From positions 248,001 to 312,000 of the forward strand of contig KV748219.1 in the NCBI GenBank assembly GCA_001692895.1: 64,000 nt of DNA. The letters are read 5' to 3'. Both the position numbers and the translations under genes were made by a program. Shown piece by piece: positions 35,401 through 47,607 of the stretch; the stretch's first letter is position 1; every line of letters starts with the position of its first letter. Under the pieces are notes generated by a model, which saw only the letters and a program-made list of their open reading frames with translations, made no database searches and had not been told where the DNA came from. The stretch comes from Cenococcum geophilum 1.58. Taxonomy: Eukaryota; Ascomycota; Dothideomycetes; Gloniales; Gloniaceae.

Positions 35401-38088
35401 ATCTCAATCTTATAGTTATACAGTTAGTAGGGTAGAAGTATATTAAATACTGCCTTAGAGAATACATCCTTAAACTCTTAGTACTAATAGGGTAGTTTCT
35501 ATTCTACTAACTCCTTATCTATAAGCTTATCCTCCTCTTAGGCTAGAGTCTCTTTTTCTTTAATTATTTAATTAATTTTTTATAAGCTAGTTATAAAGGC
35601 AATAGTATCCAGCTAAACTAAGTTCTAGTAGAATCCTATAGCGCTAATACAGCAGATATTAACTAGTAAAAGGTCCATAGGTTTCTTTACAAATGTTTAT
35701 TAGGCTATATTTTACGGTATAGGGTTTATAGTCTTCCTTAGCTCGCGTTCTATTTTCCGTAAGTTATCCTTCTAGTTTATTAGTTTAGTATACCATCTAA
35801 TATTTCTAGCCTTCTATTATAGCTATATAGGGCCTAGGTTTTCTACCGGGGACTTAGGTAAGTTACTATTAACTTCCTAAGTCTATAGTGCAGGTGGCGT
35901 AATATAGGTAGCCTAGGGGCGGCGTAGTATACAGATCCGTTATAGGTTAAGCTATATATCCTTCTTAAAGGCCTAGTCTCTACGTATAGCATTAGCCTAG
36001 TAGATAATATCAATCTAGGGTTATACTAGGTTTTCCATTATAATGCTAATTTCTTTTATAAAAGAAGGGGTTAGGGGTAGGGTTTTAGGCTAGATAAGCG
36101 ATCTACTTTATATATTAAGCTATAAGCCTAAATAGGCTAGCTATTTCCTCTTTAAGATTATATTATAGCTTCTAAGGTCCATAATTAGGAAGGGAATATT
36201 ATACTACCTTCGCCCATTAACGCGGAGGTATATTTACAAAATACTTATAATAGGTTACCCTACCCGTCCATTATACCCGTAAATAGGAATTAGTTTAGGC
36301 AGGTCTTCTATAAATACGTTAAGAAAGTCAGCTAGCTTTACGGCATACTGGGTGTTAATTAAGGTAAAGGCATTTACTCTAGAGTTAGCTAAGGTAGAGG
36401 TTAAAACTTAATATTTATTGCAGAATAAAGTATAAGGGATAGTATAGCTTCTTCTACTAACTAGCCGATCTAGATTAACATATAATATATTAATCCCTTT
36501 TAACCCTAAAAAGGAGTCTTTCTCTAGGGTTCCTCTTTTTCCAACTTTATACTATCCTCCTAAATTAACAGAACCTTATCTACTTTTACCTTTATCAGGC
36601 AGTTCCTTATAGGGTAGCCCTTTTAACCATATAAAAAGTAAGCCCTTTAATCGCTAAGGGCCTATATATAGGGGTCGCTATAGGTAGGCTAAGTAAGCGC
36701 TTAGCCTGTGGTAGGGCTAGCTACACAGCTAGTCGCTAGGTTAGCGGCCGGCGTAGTAGGCGTTATAGGTTATACTAGGGTATTATAGGCCGTTCTTATA
36801 TTACTTATAGCTTAATTTAGGGGATTCCTAGCCTTTATCTAGTTAGCTCGTGCCTTAATTTAACAGAGGCCTTAGTTAATAGCCAGGCAATAGTCCATAA
36901 GTTCTTTTAACGTCTATATAGTAGTAAAAGCTAGTAGTATAGCCCGCTGTAGGTCTAGGGTAAGCTTATTAAAGAGGTCTAAAAGTAGGTCTTCCTAGGG
37001 AATCTAGGCTTATCTAGCTAGGTATAAAAAGCGGGTTTAGAAGGCTAAAAAGGTCTCTGTTATTTTTATATTTAGACTTTTATAGTTAAGGCGGGCGTTC
37101 TATACCCTAAAAGGGTCCTTATAAATAGAAGATAGGTAGTTAATTATTTCTTCTTTAGAGAGGAAGGGCTCTACTAAGTCCTAGGCGTATTGCGGACGTA
37201 GATACATCTATATATCTCTACCGGTACGGCCAAAAACATAGGCCATTTTAGCTTAAGTAGTAGGGAAGTAGTCCGCATTAACTTTAAGCTTATCCTGTAA
37301 TTAAAGCTTCCAATTATTAAATATAGGGTCGGCTCCGTCTGTAAGCAATAGGGGGTCCGCAACCTTTATAGACCGCGATAATCCTAATACTATACGTTAG
37401 GCTAGGGCCTTAAGGACTATAGCAAGTCTGTCTAATAGGTCCTTACTAGATATAGGGGTGCTTTTAGTTTTAAGCAGTTCTCGTAGCCGTTTAATTTTAG
37501 CATTAGCTGCTACGAGCTCTGCTTAAGGGGTTAAGACATTAATTATTTCTTTATTTAAGGCGTTTACGGGTCCTACAGCTACTTTACCTACTACTATATT
37601 TCGTAGTATAGTGCTAGGGTATTAGGTAATTCCGGGTAATTTCTTTAAAGGTTCTAGTCTGTGCGTGTCTTATAGATCCTTTCCTTAGGGTTCTATTCTT
37701 TTCCTTTAGGTTCTGTTCTTATAGTCCTAGTAATGTCCTTAGGGTCCTATTCTGTGTCCTTATCCTATTTATAGTCCTATAGATATATTTAAGTTCCTTC
37801 TTAGGAAGAAAGGGTAGTTTAAGCTTTAGATAATATTAGCGACTTAGTTAATTAAGGCATGAGCACAGTATAAGGGACGTGTAAGCCTATATAATTAGAT
37901 TGTCTATAAACAAGAATCTAAAGCTAGAGAAAAGGAAGGAGAAGAAGAGCAGCGCTGGTTAAAGTAGGGTTCTTTTATACGGTCCTCTAGTCACGTAACC
38001 TTAAAGTTCTACCAAGTTCTGCCAGTTAAGTTCTGCCAAGTTCTGCCAGTACTGTAACAAGCTGCCGCTTTCTGCCAGTGCCGTAATA
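32403..38088 (-). mobile_element. Gypsy-3, second unit of the Gypsy tandem
   Basis: A minus-strand Gypsy internal region plus right LTR, closest to Gypsy-1. Integrase is near 33590-33720, the decayed YLDD box near 34902-34928, and the gag knuckle near 36605-36650. It has a deletion of about 22 bp at 34502 relative to Gypsy-1. It is fully RIP-inactivated. After 38088 the LINE-B sequence resumes with GAAAGCG, leaving 353 bp of LINE missing across the tandem. Confidence 0.88.
37834..38088 (-). repeat. right (5') LTR of Gypsy-3
   Basis: TATTAGCGAC...CAGTGCCGTAATA, 255 bp, the same length and same terminal extension as the middle LTR. Confidence 0.88.
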
Positions 38089-39544
38089 GAAAGCGTCAAA
38101 GTACCTTAATTCGTAGGCTATATCCGCGTTTACTAAAATACCGCTAATTAAGAAGGACGGAGGATAGGGAGAGGTTATTATAAAGAACTACTCTAGGCAT
38201 TCTTTCTGGTCCTGCCGATGTGTAAATAAGAGGAGGACGCTATAGCTAGCTATAACCAACTACTATAGGAGCCTATTGCTAAATATAAGGTTACGGCTGT
38301 ATTTAGGGCTAGCCTAGATAAGGCTTCTAGAAGGGACGGCCTACTAGCTAAAGTATAGCGAGAGCTATAGCCCGTACTAAGCGGTAAGATTACTACTCTT
38401 TTTACTAAATTACTTAAGATAGGAAAAGTACTATAGGAATAGAAGGTAGTAAAGATTATACTACTATAGAAGCTGAAGCGGGGGGACTATATAGTAGTAA
38501 ATAACTATAGGCTAATCTCCCTCCTTCTAACGCTGGGAAAAGCACTTAAATTATTAGTGGCGGAGAGGATAGTATACCTAGTGGAGGAATATAGCCTACT
38601 ACTTAAGATATACTTTAGAGCTAGGAAGCAAAGGTTAACAATATATGCGCTATCGTATCTCTATAAGGACGTATTTAAATCATAAAAAGAAAAGAAGACG
38701 CTATCTCTAGTATTATTTAATATTAAGGGTGTATATAATAATGTAGCTATAGAGCTGGAAATTAGGAGATTATAGCAGCGATAGATACCTTAGATAATTA
38801 TATAATGGGTATAGGACTTTTATATAAACCGTTAAGCCTATATCCTAGTTAATGGATATATATTAGAGGTATAGGCGCTTCTATAGGCGGGTTTTCTATA
38901 GGGATTAGCACTAGCCTTAATACTCTTTCTATTCTTTAACGCGGATCTTATATAAAGCGCACCCAGAAATAGCAGCTCTATGGCCTTTGTTAATAACTAC
39001 TTAGTATAGGTTATAGGCCCTACGGCGGAGGAAAACACGCAGATTATCTAGGGCGAGATTATACCGATACTTGAGAAATAGGAAAGGACTAGTAAAGCTT
39101 AATTTAAAGCGAAGAAAATGTTATTTATTTACCTTACTAGATATAAAGTAGCGGGCAAGGATGCTACCACGCCCCTTTAATTTAAAGGAAAAGAAATCCC
39201 CCCGATATAGAAAGTTAAAATCCTTAAGGTAATTCTTAATAAGGAGCTACGGTTTAAGGCATACCTAATAAATAAGGCAGGTAAAGCTACTAAGGTAGCG
39301 CTAGTATTGCGTAGATTAAAGGGACTGTAGTTTAAAAGCGTTAAGCAGCTAGCTAAGAGCTTAGTTCTACTAGTAGCAGACTACGCGTCGCTAATATAGT
39401 ACCCGCTTATAATATAAGAGTTAATATAGCTTCTCTAGTAGGCGTAGAGGATCACGATATAAGCTATTATTAAAGGGTTCCGCACTATTACTCTGCTAAT
39501 AGCGGAGGTAGAAGCTGGCTTGCTCCCTCTTAAGTAAAGGCTGT
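38089..39544 (+). mobile_element. LINE-B, middle segment (reverse transcriptase)
   Basis: Collinear with LINE-A 19694 to about 21175. It contains the RT core, including the NNYRPISLL-equivalent near 38495-38520 and the decayed F-x-DD-Y box near 38985-39000. It ends in GCTGT (39540-39544), the left target duplicate of Gypsy-4. RIP-inactivated. Confidence 0.87.
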
Positions 39545-39755
39545 TATTAGCGACTCGGTCAATCGAGGCACGAGTACGGCAAGAGGGTCGCGCAAGCCTA
39601 TACGATTGGATTGTCTATAAACGAGGATCCAAAGCTAAAGAAAGGAAAGGAGAAGAAGAGCAGCGCCGCTTAAGGTTTTATAAGATCCTCTAGTCACGTA
39701 ACTATATCTTGCCATATTCTGCCGTATTCTGCCATATTCTGCCAGCGCCGTAATA
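39545..39755 (-). repeat. 3' LTR of Gypsy-4
   Basis: 211 bp. The tandem block near the end uses a TATTCTGCC(A/G) unit instead of AAGTTCTGCC. Confidence 0.88.
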
Positions 39756-41972
39756 TTACCCCCCCTTCCGAAAAAAGCCTGCCCTTAGGCTTTGTATGTC
39801 CGTATTATATCTATAGGGTATTTTTATCTTTATGCTTAACAGGCAGTTTATTATCTTCGCTATACTAGCACTCCATCTACTTATAAGTTGTCCTTCCGGT
39901 TAATAAGTTTAGTATAGCGTCCGATATTCCTTGCTTTTCTTAGTAGCTATATAGGGCCTAAGTCCTCTATAGGGGACTTAGGTAAGTCACTACTAACTTC
40001 CTAAGTCTTTAGTGCGGGTGGTGTAGTATAGGTAGCCTAGGGGCGGCGTAGTATACGGATCCTTTGCGGATTAAGTTATATATCCTTCTTAAAAGCCTAA
40101 TCCCTACGCATTGCATTAGCCTAGTAAAGAGTGTTTATTTACGGCCGTATAAGGTTCTCCATTGTAATACTAATTTCTTTTATAAAGGAAGGGGTTAGGG
40201 GTAAGGTTTCGGGCTAGATAAGCCACCTACTCTATATATTAAGCTATAAGCCTAAATAGGCTAGCTATTTTCTCCCTAAGATTATATTATAGCTTCCTAG
40301 GTCTGTAATAAGAAAGGGGACGTTATACTGCCTTTATCCGTTAATGCGAAGGTAAATCCGTAAGATAGTCTTAATAGGTAGGCCTATCTATTTATTATAC
40401 CCGCGAATAGGGATAGGTTTGGGCAGTTCTTTAAGGGGTGCATTTAAAAAGTTAGCCAGCTTTACGGCATACTAGGTGTTTATTAAGGTAAAGGTATTTA
40501 CTTTAGAGTTAGCTAAAGCAGAGGTTAAAACTTAATATCTATTACAGAATAAAGTATAAGGGATAGTGCAGCTTCTTTTACTAACTAGCCAACCTAGATT
40601 AATATATAATATATTAATCCCTTTTAACCCTAAAGAGGAGTCTTTCTCTAGGGTTCCTCTTTTTCTAACTCTATACTGTTTTCCTAAATTAATAGGACCT
40701 TATTTATCTTTGCCGCTATTAGGCAGTCCTTTATAAAGTAGTTTTTTTAGCCGTATAAAAAGCAAGCTCCTTAATTACTAAGGGCTTATTTATAGGGGTT
40801 ACTATAAGTAGGCCAAGTATATTCCGGGCCCGTGGTAGGTCTAGCTATACAACTAGCTGCTAGATTAATAGTAGGTGGAACGGTTAGTGCCGTGGGAGTT
40901 GCGGCCCGTATAGGGGTACTATTAGCTGTTCTTATAGTGCTTATAGTCTGGTTTAAAGAGTTCCTAGCTTTATACCGCTCGGCACAAGCCTTAATTTAAT
41001 AGAGGCCTTAGTTAATAGCTAGATAGTGGTCCGTAAGTACCTTTAGCGTCTATATAGTAGTAAAAACTAGTAGTACGGCGCGCTGTAGGTCTAGGGTAAG
41101 TTTGTTAAAGAGGTCTAGCAGTAGGTCTTTATGGGGAATTTAGGCTTAGCCGGCTAGGTACAAAAAGTGGGTCTAGAAGGCCAAAAAGGTCTCCGTTATT
41201 TTTATATTTAGGCTTTTATAATTAAGGCGGGCGTTTTATACCTTAAAGGGGTCCTTATAAATAAAAGATAGGTAGTTAGTTATCTCCTCTTCGGAAAGGA
41301 AGGGGTCTACTAAGTCCTAGGCGTATTACGGACGTAGATGCGTTTATATATCCCCGCCGGTACGGCCGAAGACATAGGCCATTTTAGCTTAAGTAGTAGG
41401 GAAGTGGTCCGTATTAACTTTAAGCTTATCTTATAGTTAAAGCTTCTAATTATTAAATATAGGGTCGGTTCCATCTATAAGTAATAGGGGGTCCGCGACC
41501 TTTACAAATCGTAATAATGCGGTATATTAGGCTAGGGCCTTAAGGACCGTAGCAAGTCTATCTAATGGGTTATTGCTAGATATAGGGGTGTCTCTAGTTT
41601 TAAGCAGTTCGCGTAGCCATTTAATTTCGGCATTAGCTGCCGCAAGCTCCGCCTAAGGGGTTAAAACAGTAATTATTTCTTCATCTAAAGTATTTAAGGG
41701 TCCTGCAGCTGCTTTGCTAGCTACTATATTTCTTAGCATAGTAGTATAGGGGTTAGGTAATTCCGGGTAATTTCTTTAGGGGGTCTGGTCTGTGCGTATC
41801 CGGTTCTTAGAATTCCTTTTATATTCCTTTTATATTCCTTTCGTGTCCTTAGGGTCCTATTCTATGTCCTTAGGGTTCTATTCTATGTCCTTAGGGTTCT
41901 ATTCTGTATCCTTGTCCTAGTAGATATATTTAAGTTCCTTCTTAGGAAGAAAGAGTAGATGAGCTTAGATAA

Positions 41973-42183
41973 TATTAGCGACTTAGTCAATTAAGGCACG
42001 AGCACGGCAAGAGGGTCGCGTAAGCCTATACGATTGGATTGTCTATAAACGAGGATCCAAAGCTAGAGAAAGGAAAGGAGAAGAAAAGTAGCGCCGCTTG
42101 AGGTTTTATAAGATCCTCTAGTCATATAACCGCATCCTGCCATATTCTGCCGTATTCTACCATATTCTGCCAGCGCCGTAACA
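41973..42183 (-). repeat. 5' LTR of Gypsy-4
   Basis: 211 bp, equal in length to its partner and carrying the same TATTCTGCC block. It ends CAGCGCCGTAACA. Confidence 0.88.
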
Positions 42184-43821
42184 GCTGTATAACTAGGCCA
42201 TCGCGTTCTAGGTATTAATCCATAAACTAGGTAAATTACATCCTTATTAAATAATTTAAAGATAGAGGCTCTATAAACGGCACTAATCGCCGCTCTAAAA
42301 GATAGTAGAGATATATAAGGACGTCTAGGTAAATGGGGTGCTAAAGGTTAAACCGTATATATACCCGCTATAGGTAGCTAAGCCTAATATAGTAATATAT
42401 AAGGACGAAGAGCATACTTAAGCTATTATTAAAGACTATAAGCTAGGACAGGTTAACATATACATTAATATATCGGTGCGCAATGGCAGGGTAAGAGTTG
42501 GCGTGTATGCTACGCTATTTAAAGTAACGCTTTTAAAAACGGTGGTAAGCTCTAATTAGGCCGACGCCTACCTTATAGAGCTTTTAGCAATTAGTAAGGC
42601 AGCTAACTAGCTATGGGATCCTATGTGCACGGCTGTTAATTAAGTAGGTTTTCCAATACCTGCTTATAGTATAAGAATATTCTCCAACTCGTAATTAGCG
42701 TTACTATTAGTATAGAGCTAAAGGGCTAGAGCCTGCTAGGAAATAGTTATAGAGATCTTAAAAAAGCTATAGCTAAATAATATTACACTATACTGGATTC
42801 CAGGCTACTTAGGATTTATAGGAAATAAGAAAGCCGATAAGCTTATTAAAGTAGTAATAAAATTAGAGAGTAAAAAGCCACTATAGAGAGACGGCCTCCT
42901 ATAGTACCTTATAACGTAAGCCCTAAAAAAAGCTAAAATAATAATAGGACCGCTTTTATTAGGAAGATCTAATATAGGTAAGTTTATAAGGAAAATTAAC
43001 GTAGTACTCCACCTAGGAAAGGCTATAGGATTATACTAGTAGCTAATTAGCTCTAAAGCTGCTATCCTTATATAGCTATAGACTGGTAAGTTATTTCTAA
43101 AAGAATATCTCTATAAAATTAATGCATTAGAGACGGCGTTATGCGACTGCGGGCTTATAAAATTAATATAGCACTTCCTCTTTTTTTATAGGAGGTGGAT
43201 ACAGCAGAGGTTTAGACTAAGTAAGTAGTATAAAGATTAATTTAGGGATCTATTATATATATTAGGAGGCTACTTATATAGATAAGAAGGAGGCAGGAAT
43301 ATTAACGGCCTAATTAAGCGCTAGAAGCTAGATATTAGCATAGTTAAAGCTATAATTAAATTTGTAAAGGAGACCGGACATTTATACCTAAGTATATAAG
43401 ATATAGAAAGTATAAAAGCCAACGTTAATAAGCAAAGACTCTTAAGAATTCCTTATCCTATTATCTAACCGAATACACTATAAGCCTTCTCTATACGTGC
43501 CTTTATTAGTACGTCGCTAATTAAGAAGCGTATAACGCTAGAACAGCCCTACGGACACAAGGCGTCGAAAACTACTTACTTAGGCTCGCCTCTAAACTCT
43601 AACCTTTTTTTTTCTAATAGTAACGCATTTCTTTCCTTTATTTCCTTAGTTAAGTATAGTGTTAGGTAACGGATATATAGTTCTTATAGTTGGCTTCTAA
43701 ACTAGAGTATACATATTAATAGTAGGAAGTATTTAGTTAGCGCTCTGTAACGGCCTATACCCTAAATAGTATATAGCTATAATAGAATATACATATATAT
43801 ATATATACGTATAGTGGGGAC
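42184..43821 (+). mobile_element. LINE-B, 3' segment (RNase H and 3' end)
   Basis: Collinear with LINE-A from about 21171 to the 3' end. RNase H words remain (VYATL; GYLGFIGNKKADKL near 42805-42845). It ends with a (TA)-rich stretch and CGTATAGTGGGGAC, like LINE-A. Confidence 0.87.
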
Positions 43822-45600
43822 TAGCTAATTACGGTCTAATAGCGCTAATAAAGATACGCTAAGCATTATTATAATTTAGTAATTAGTATGAGCGGTAAAT
43901 ACTTAAGTGTTTACATTATTACTTACGCTAATCTAGTTATAAGCTAGCGAGCCATTAGGATTACGCGGCCGTTAGATTTATGCGGCTATTAGATTCTAGT
44001 AAAGGTTAACTAAAAGTAAATTGCTTAGCGTAGGAAGGGAGGGATTGGTAATTGTTTCGCACTAATATATACGTAACCGAAGAAATTTGAAGAAGTTTTA
44101 GATAACCTTATATTTGAAATTATTTAGCTTATACCATTACTTACACTATTAACCCTCTATGGCTTCGCCTTTAACTAATATTTTAAGACGTTTGGTACGG
44201 GTTCTTATCTAAACTCGCCTAGCCCAACTTTAGAAGATTTATCCTTTTATTAATTAGGCTGATACCAAGTTAATCAAAAATTTATTAGTTAAAATGACTA
44301 GTAGCGTTAATACGATAAATATATACCACCTTATTATAAAGATATTAGATAGGATGAGATCGGGATAAGTAGATATTATTTTTAACTATAGTGTATATCT
44401 AGACGCGCATTAACCTTAGGTTATAGCCTTTAATGTAAAAGTTGGCGATTTAAGTTTAATAATTACGGAACTTTTTAATCTAGCTATACGGCTAAAGGTA
44501 AACGAGATAGTGGAGTGGTAGAGGGCGATAAATCTTAAACATAATGTCGATTTCCCGAGTCGAATAGATATTCAGAGGGAAGGACGTATTACCCTCTTAG
44601 TAAGTGTTAACCTTTAAAGTTTTAAATTTTAAATACTAATATCTTTAGTAGTCTTAGGCATCCGTATTATAAGCTTGGTATTATTAGTAACTAACTAATA
44701 ACCTAATAACCCACTTATCTATTTACCCTAAATCATCACTACTACCTCCCTCTTTTAAGCTAAACTAGCAACTACTTATACGCCTAGCAGAGAATAATTC
44801 CTTAATTATATATATTAACTCTCCTATCGTCCGTCTAATTTATAAACTAAATTTCTACGCACCCCCTAAGATACGGTCTATTTAAGATAGCTTTGGCAAA
44901 TTTTAAAATTGGCTAAAGGAGGCCATGCGTAGAGCATACTCTTACCTACTTAAAGTTAGTACGTACTGTTTTAGATATAGCATATATAACCCACTTAATT
45001 ATCGCTTACTAATAAGCTTAGTGGTGTTTCTAGTAAATAACTACAATGCCTAAGTTATAGGGTCCCCTCTACCTACTATATATTTAGGCAGTAATATAGA
45101 TTATTAATATTATCCTAATACTTCTTAGAAACATCGCAATCTACACATCTATATTAGGCTTATTAGTAGGTTGTTATCTAATATATAGTAGGAGTAAGGC
45201 CGGCCTATAACTCGTTTGGTCCTCTATAAAGAAAAGACTTATTACTTTCTAATCCGGATATCTTAGAATTAGCCTTTATTGGCCTACCCTCTTTAACCTA
45301 GCTAAAATATACTAGCGTCTTTTTAACTAGTATAGAATAGAACTTTTCCTTTAAAAGCGGTTAGTAGTCCGTATTAATAGAGGGAAAAAGGCCTACTAGG
45401 TTTTATAGATTTAGAGGCTATAAAGGTTAATCTATAGACGTATAGGTATAAAATCAACCGTTATACCGTATTAGGATATAGCAATCTACGTCATAGTCTC
45501 GCTTTAATCTATTAGCCTTTTATAAAAAGGTCTCCTTTTACTTTCAAAAATTCTCATTTATAGCTCGCTTTAACCTTAGCAGTAACCTTTACTTTAGGCA
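43822..45600. other. unassigned AT-rich sequence
   Basis: No family is recognised on either strand. Plus-strand frames around 45100-45600 are open apart from TAA/TAG and include a hydrophobic segment, but RIP-mutated DNA gives such frames by chance. It may be the internal region of the LTR-like repeat that follows. Confidence 0.4.
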
Positions 45601-46250
45601 TATAACTATAATACTAAATAATTAACAGCTTAGTAGCTCTCTGGCGTTTTATAGGGTAACTATAGTATAAGTTAACTCTAAATTTTATATTAATAAGGTA
45701 GAAATGTTAAGAATAAATATAGGATCTACCCCTTAATATTAGCCTAAGTTTTAGCTAAAAATAAGACCTTGTTTTAAGAACTAGATTTAATTCTAAAAAC
45801 CGTATTCTAATTCTAAAGACTATATCCCAATTTTGGGCTCCAGGAAACAGGTCAATTAAGTATAAAAACTATTTTTAGTTCTTGCTTAAAAACTAGATCT
45901 AATTTTAGAGATTAGACCCTAATTCCGGTTTTAAACACGGGCCAATTAACCGCTATAAAAAGGGTATAATTCTAAAAATTGGATCTAGTTCTAGGAATTA
46001 GAACCCGTTTTCGGGAAATAAGTCGATTAACCGCTGTAAAAAGAGGTTAACTGTATTTATATTTGGTATATTAGGTTTAGCTTATTTTAGGATAAGCCAC
46101 GTAATCATTTATAGGCGCTTATATAACCAACCCCATAGTTAACCCGTTCTTAAGCGCCTTTTAACCTAGCTATATAAGAGCTCCGCTATATTAGAGCACG
46201 CGTTACAGAATAAACTAAAACTGATAAGTATAATTAGTTATATAATATAT
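45600..46250 (+). repeat. LTR-like repeat X with short upstream tail
   Basis: It aligns with repeat Y (54480-54978). The shared block begins upstream near CTCTCTGGCGTTTTA and includes a purine tract AAGGTAGAAA. It then runs from TGTTAAGAATAAATATAGG (45707) to ATAATTAGTTATA (about 46247). A purine tract before a TG start suggests a 3' LTR in plus orientation. Inside are three runs related to AACTAGATCTAATTCTA and a TATATAAGAGC core-promoter-like word near 46172. Confidence 0.6.
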
Positions 46251-46274
46251 AAGGCTAGTATAAGTGTAGGAAGC

Positions 46275-47412
46275 TTAGTCTATGGATTTCCAATATTTTT
46301 ATTTTAGGAGACTATTCTCTTAATAAAGGATACGCTCTACTGCTATAATTTATCTATACCTATAATAGATAAAGCTAGATTACTTTATAAACCTAAAGTC
46401 CAATCTATTAACGAAAAGTTATACAATAAAAGTAGTAGTAAAGTAAATTAGTATTCTGGAATAGTAATTAGGTTTATAGATGGCATCTAATATATTATAG
46501 ACAATATAATCCTTAAGATATTTAGTTATAGCTGTCTTAACATTCTAAGGGTCTACGCGCTTACCTAACTTATAAAGGGAAATAGACTCTAGAGATAAAC
46601 AACTATATATTTCTTCTACTATATTTAACTAGGTCCCACTCTTAAGATTAATAGAATTAAGGTATAGAACCTTAAGCGTCTTATAATACCGCTTAAGTAG
46701 TCCTATAAGTTCCTCTTAATGCATTTCCTTTTAAAAGAGTTGTATAGATTATAGACGGGGCTAAGTAAGACTGCCTAGGCATTTCTCTAGAGGTATATTA
46801 TTTACTTTGTAATTAAAATCGAAAGTTAATTCTTCTAGCTCTTCTACCGCAGCAACTAATTTTGCTATATTCCCTTATATAAGAATATCCTATTTATTAT
46901 CTATATTCTCTATCTAGAGGCTAAAAGCTACTTTATAAAGATATTAAAAAGCATTATAGGAATAGACGAAATTATATAGTAATATATAGAATGAACCAGG
47001 CGAGATCCCGCCCATTAACTAGCTGCGAAGGCTACGTAATAGATTGTTAAAATAATTAATAGAGAGTATTTGGACACGTACGTTTGTAATTAAAAGTGCC
47101 TGGCTTATAACCCTAAAGCTATAATTTATGTTTATATTACTAGTTTTAGGATCCCCTATATATAGGGGAAGTCCGTAAGGCACCTTCGCGTATAAGGGAT
47201 AAACTTAAGACAGTAGTCCGCCAAACTGGGCGCCTTTTAGAAGGTCTACCCGCCTAAAAAACCGTTTAGACTATAAATACTTGCCTAAAAGATCTCTTAT
47301 AGGACGCTAGTAATTTATAAGCATAACTATTTAAATATTTAGCATTTTAGAAAAAGTAGCAGATATAATTATAATATCTTCTCTATCCTATAGGATTATT
47401 TCGCTTTCTTTA
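46275..47412 (-). pseudogene. F-box protein pseudogene, C-terminal part
   Basis: This continues, in the same reading frame, the F-box gene that starts at 53821; the Copia element lies between. From 47407 downward the frame reads SEIIL, DREDIIIISATFSKMLNI, RRVDLLKGAQF and LLITNVRVQILSINYFNN, then leucine-rich stretches, to a probable stop at about 46275. Such an F-box-plus-helical/LRR-like tail is common in fungal F-box proteins of 450-500 residues. In-frame stops are TAA/TAG at likely Gln/Trp/Arg positions, so RIP damage adds to the insertion. Repeat X begins within 30 bp of the 3' end. Confidence 0.7.
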
Positions 47413-47607
47413 TATTGGTTATATAAGGGGATATTACATAGCTACGGTTCGTAGATAGTATGATGATTTTTCTTCTTGTATATGTTAGGGAGGGCGAGGA
47501 GCTTAAGGCTCCTCGCTACGCTACTGCCGCGGCGACACGTAACGGCAACTTGCCACCTATAATGGCAATTTGCCTTATATAGTGACTACTTGCCTTTATT
47601 CCTAACA
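47413..47607 (-). repeat. 3' LTR of the Copia element
   Basis: 195 bp, TATTGGTTATAT...TTCCTAACA on plus. It contains the hairpin-forming GAGGAGCTTAAGGCTCCTC and GGCAACTTGCC-type units. Two such units appear here against three in the other LTR. Confidence 0.88.

Larger units (their letters stand above)
39545..42183 (-). mobile_element. Gypsy-4: internally deleted Gypsy element
   Basis: A 2639-bp minus-strand element with two 211-bp LTRs and a perfect target duplication, GCTGT (39540-39544 and 42184-42188). The internal region keeps the polypurine end (39756 to about 39888), then jumps to sequence matching Gypsy-2 from about 30102 onward. Integrase, reverse transcriptase and RNase H (about 3.2 kb) are therefore missing, while gag and the leader remain. 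It is either a deletion after insertion or a non-autonomous derivative that moved using another copy's enzymes. RIP is strong throughout. Confidence 0.9.

Noticed and set aside
44800-45600. Plus-strand reading with hydrophobic segments, considered as a membrane-protein pseudogene
   Set aside because: At least two frames look equally open once TAA/TAG are ignored, which is expected for RIP-altered sequence; no motif decides.
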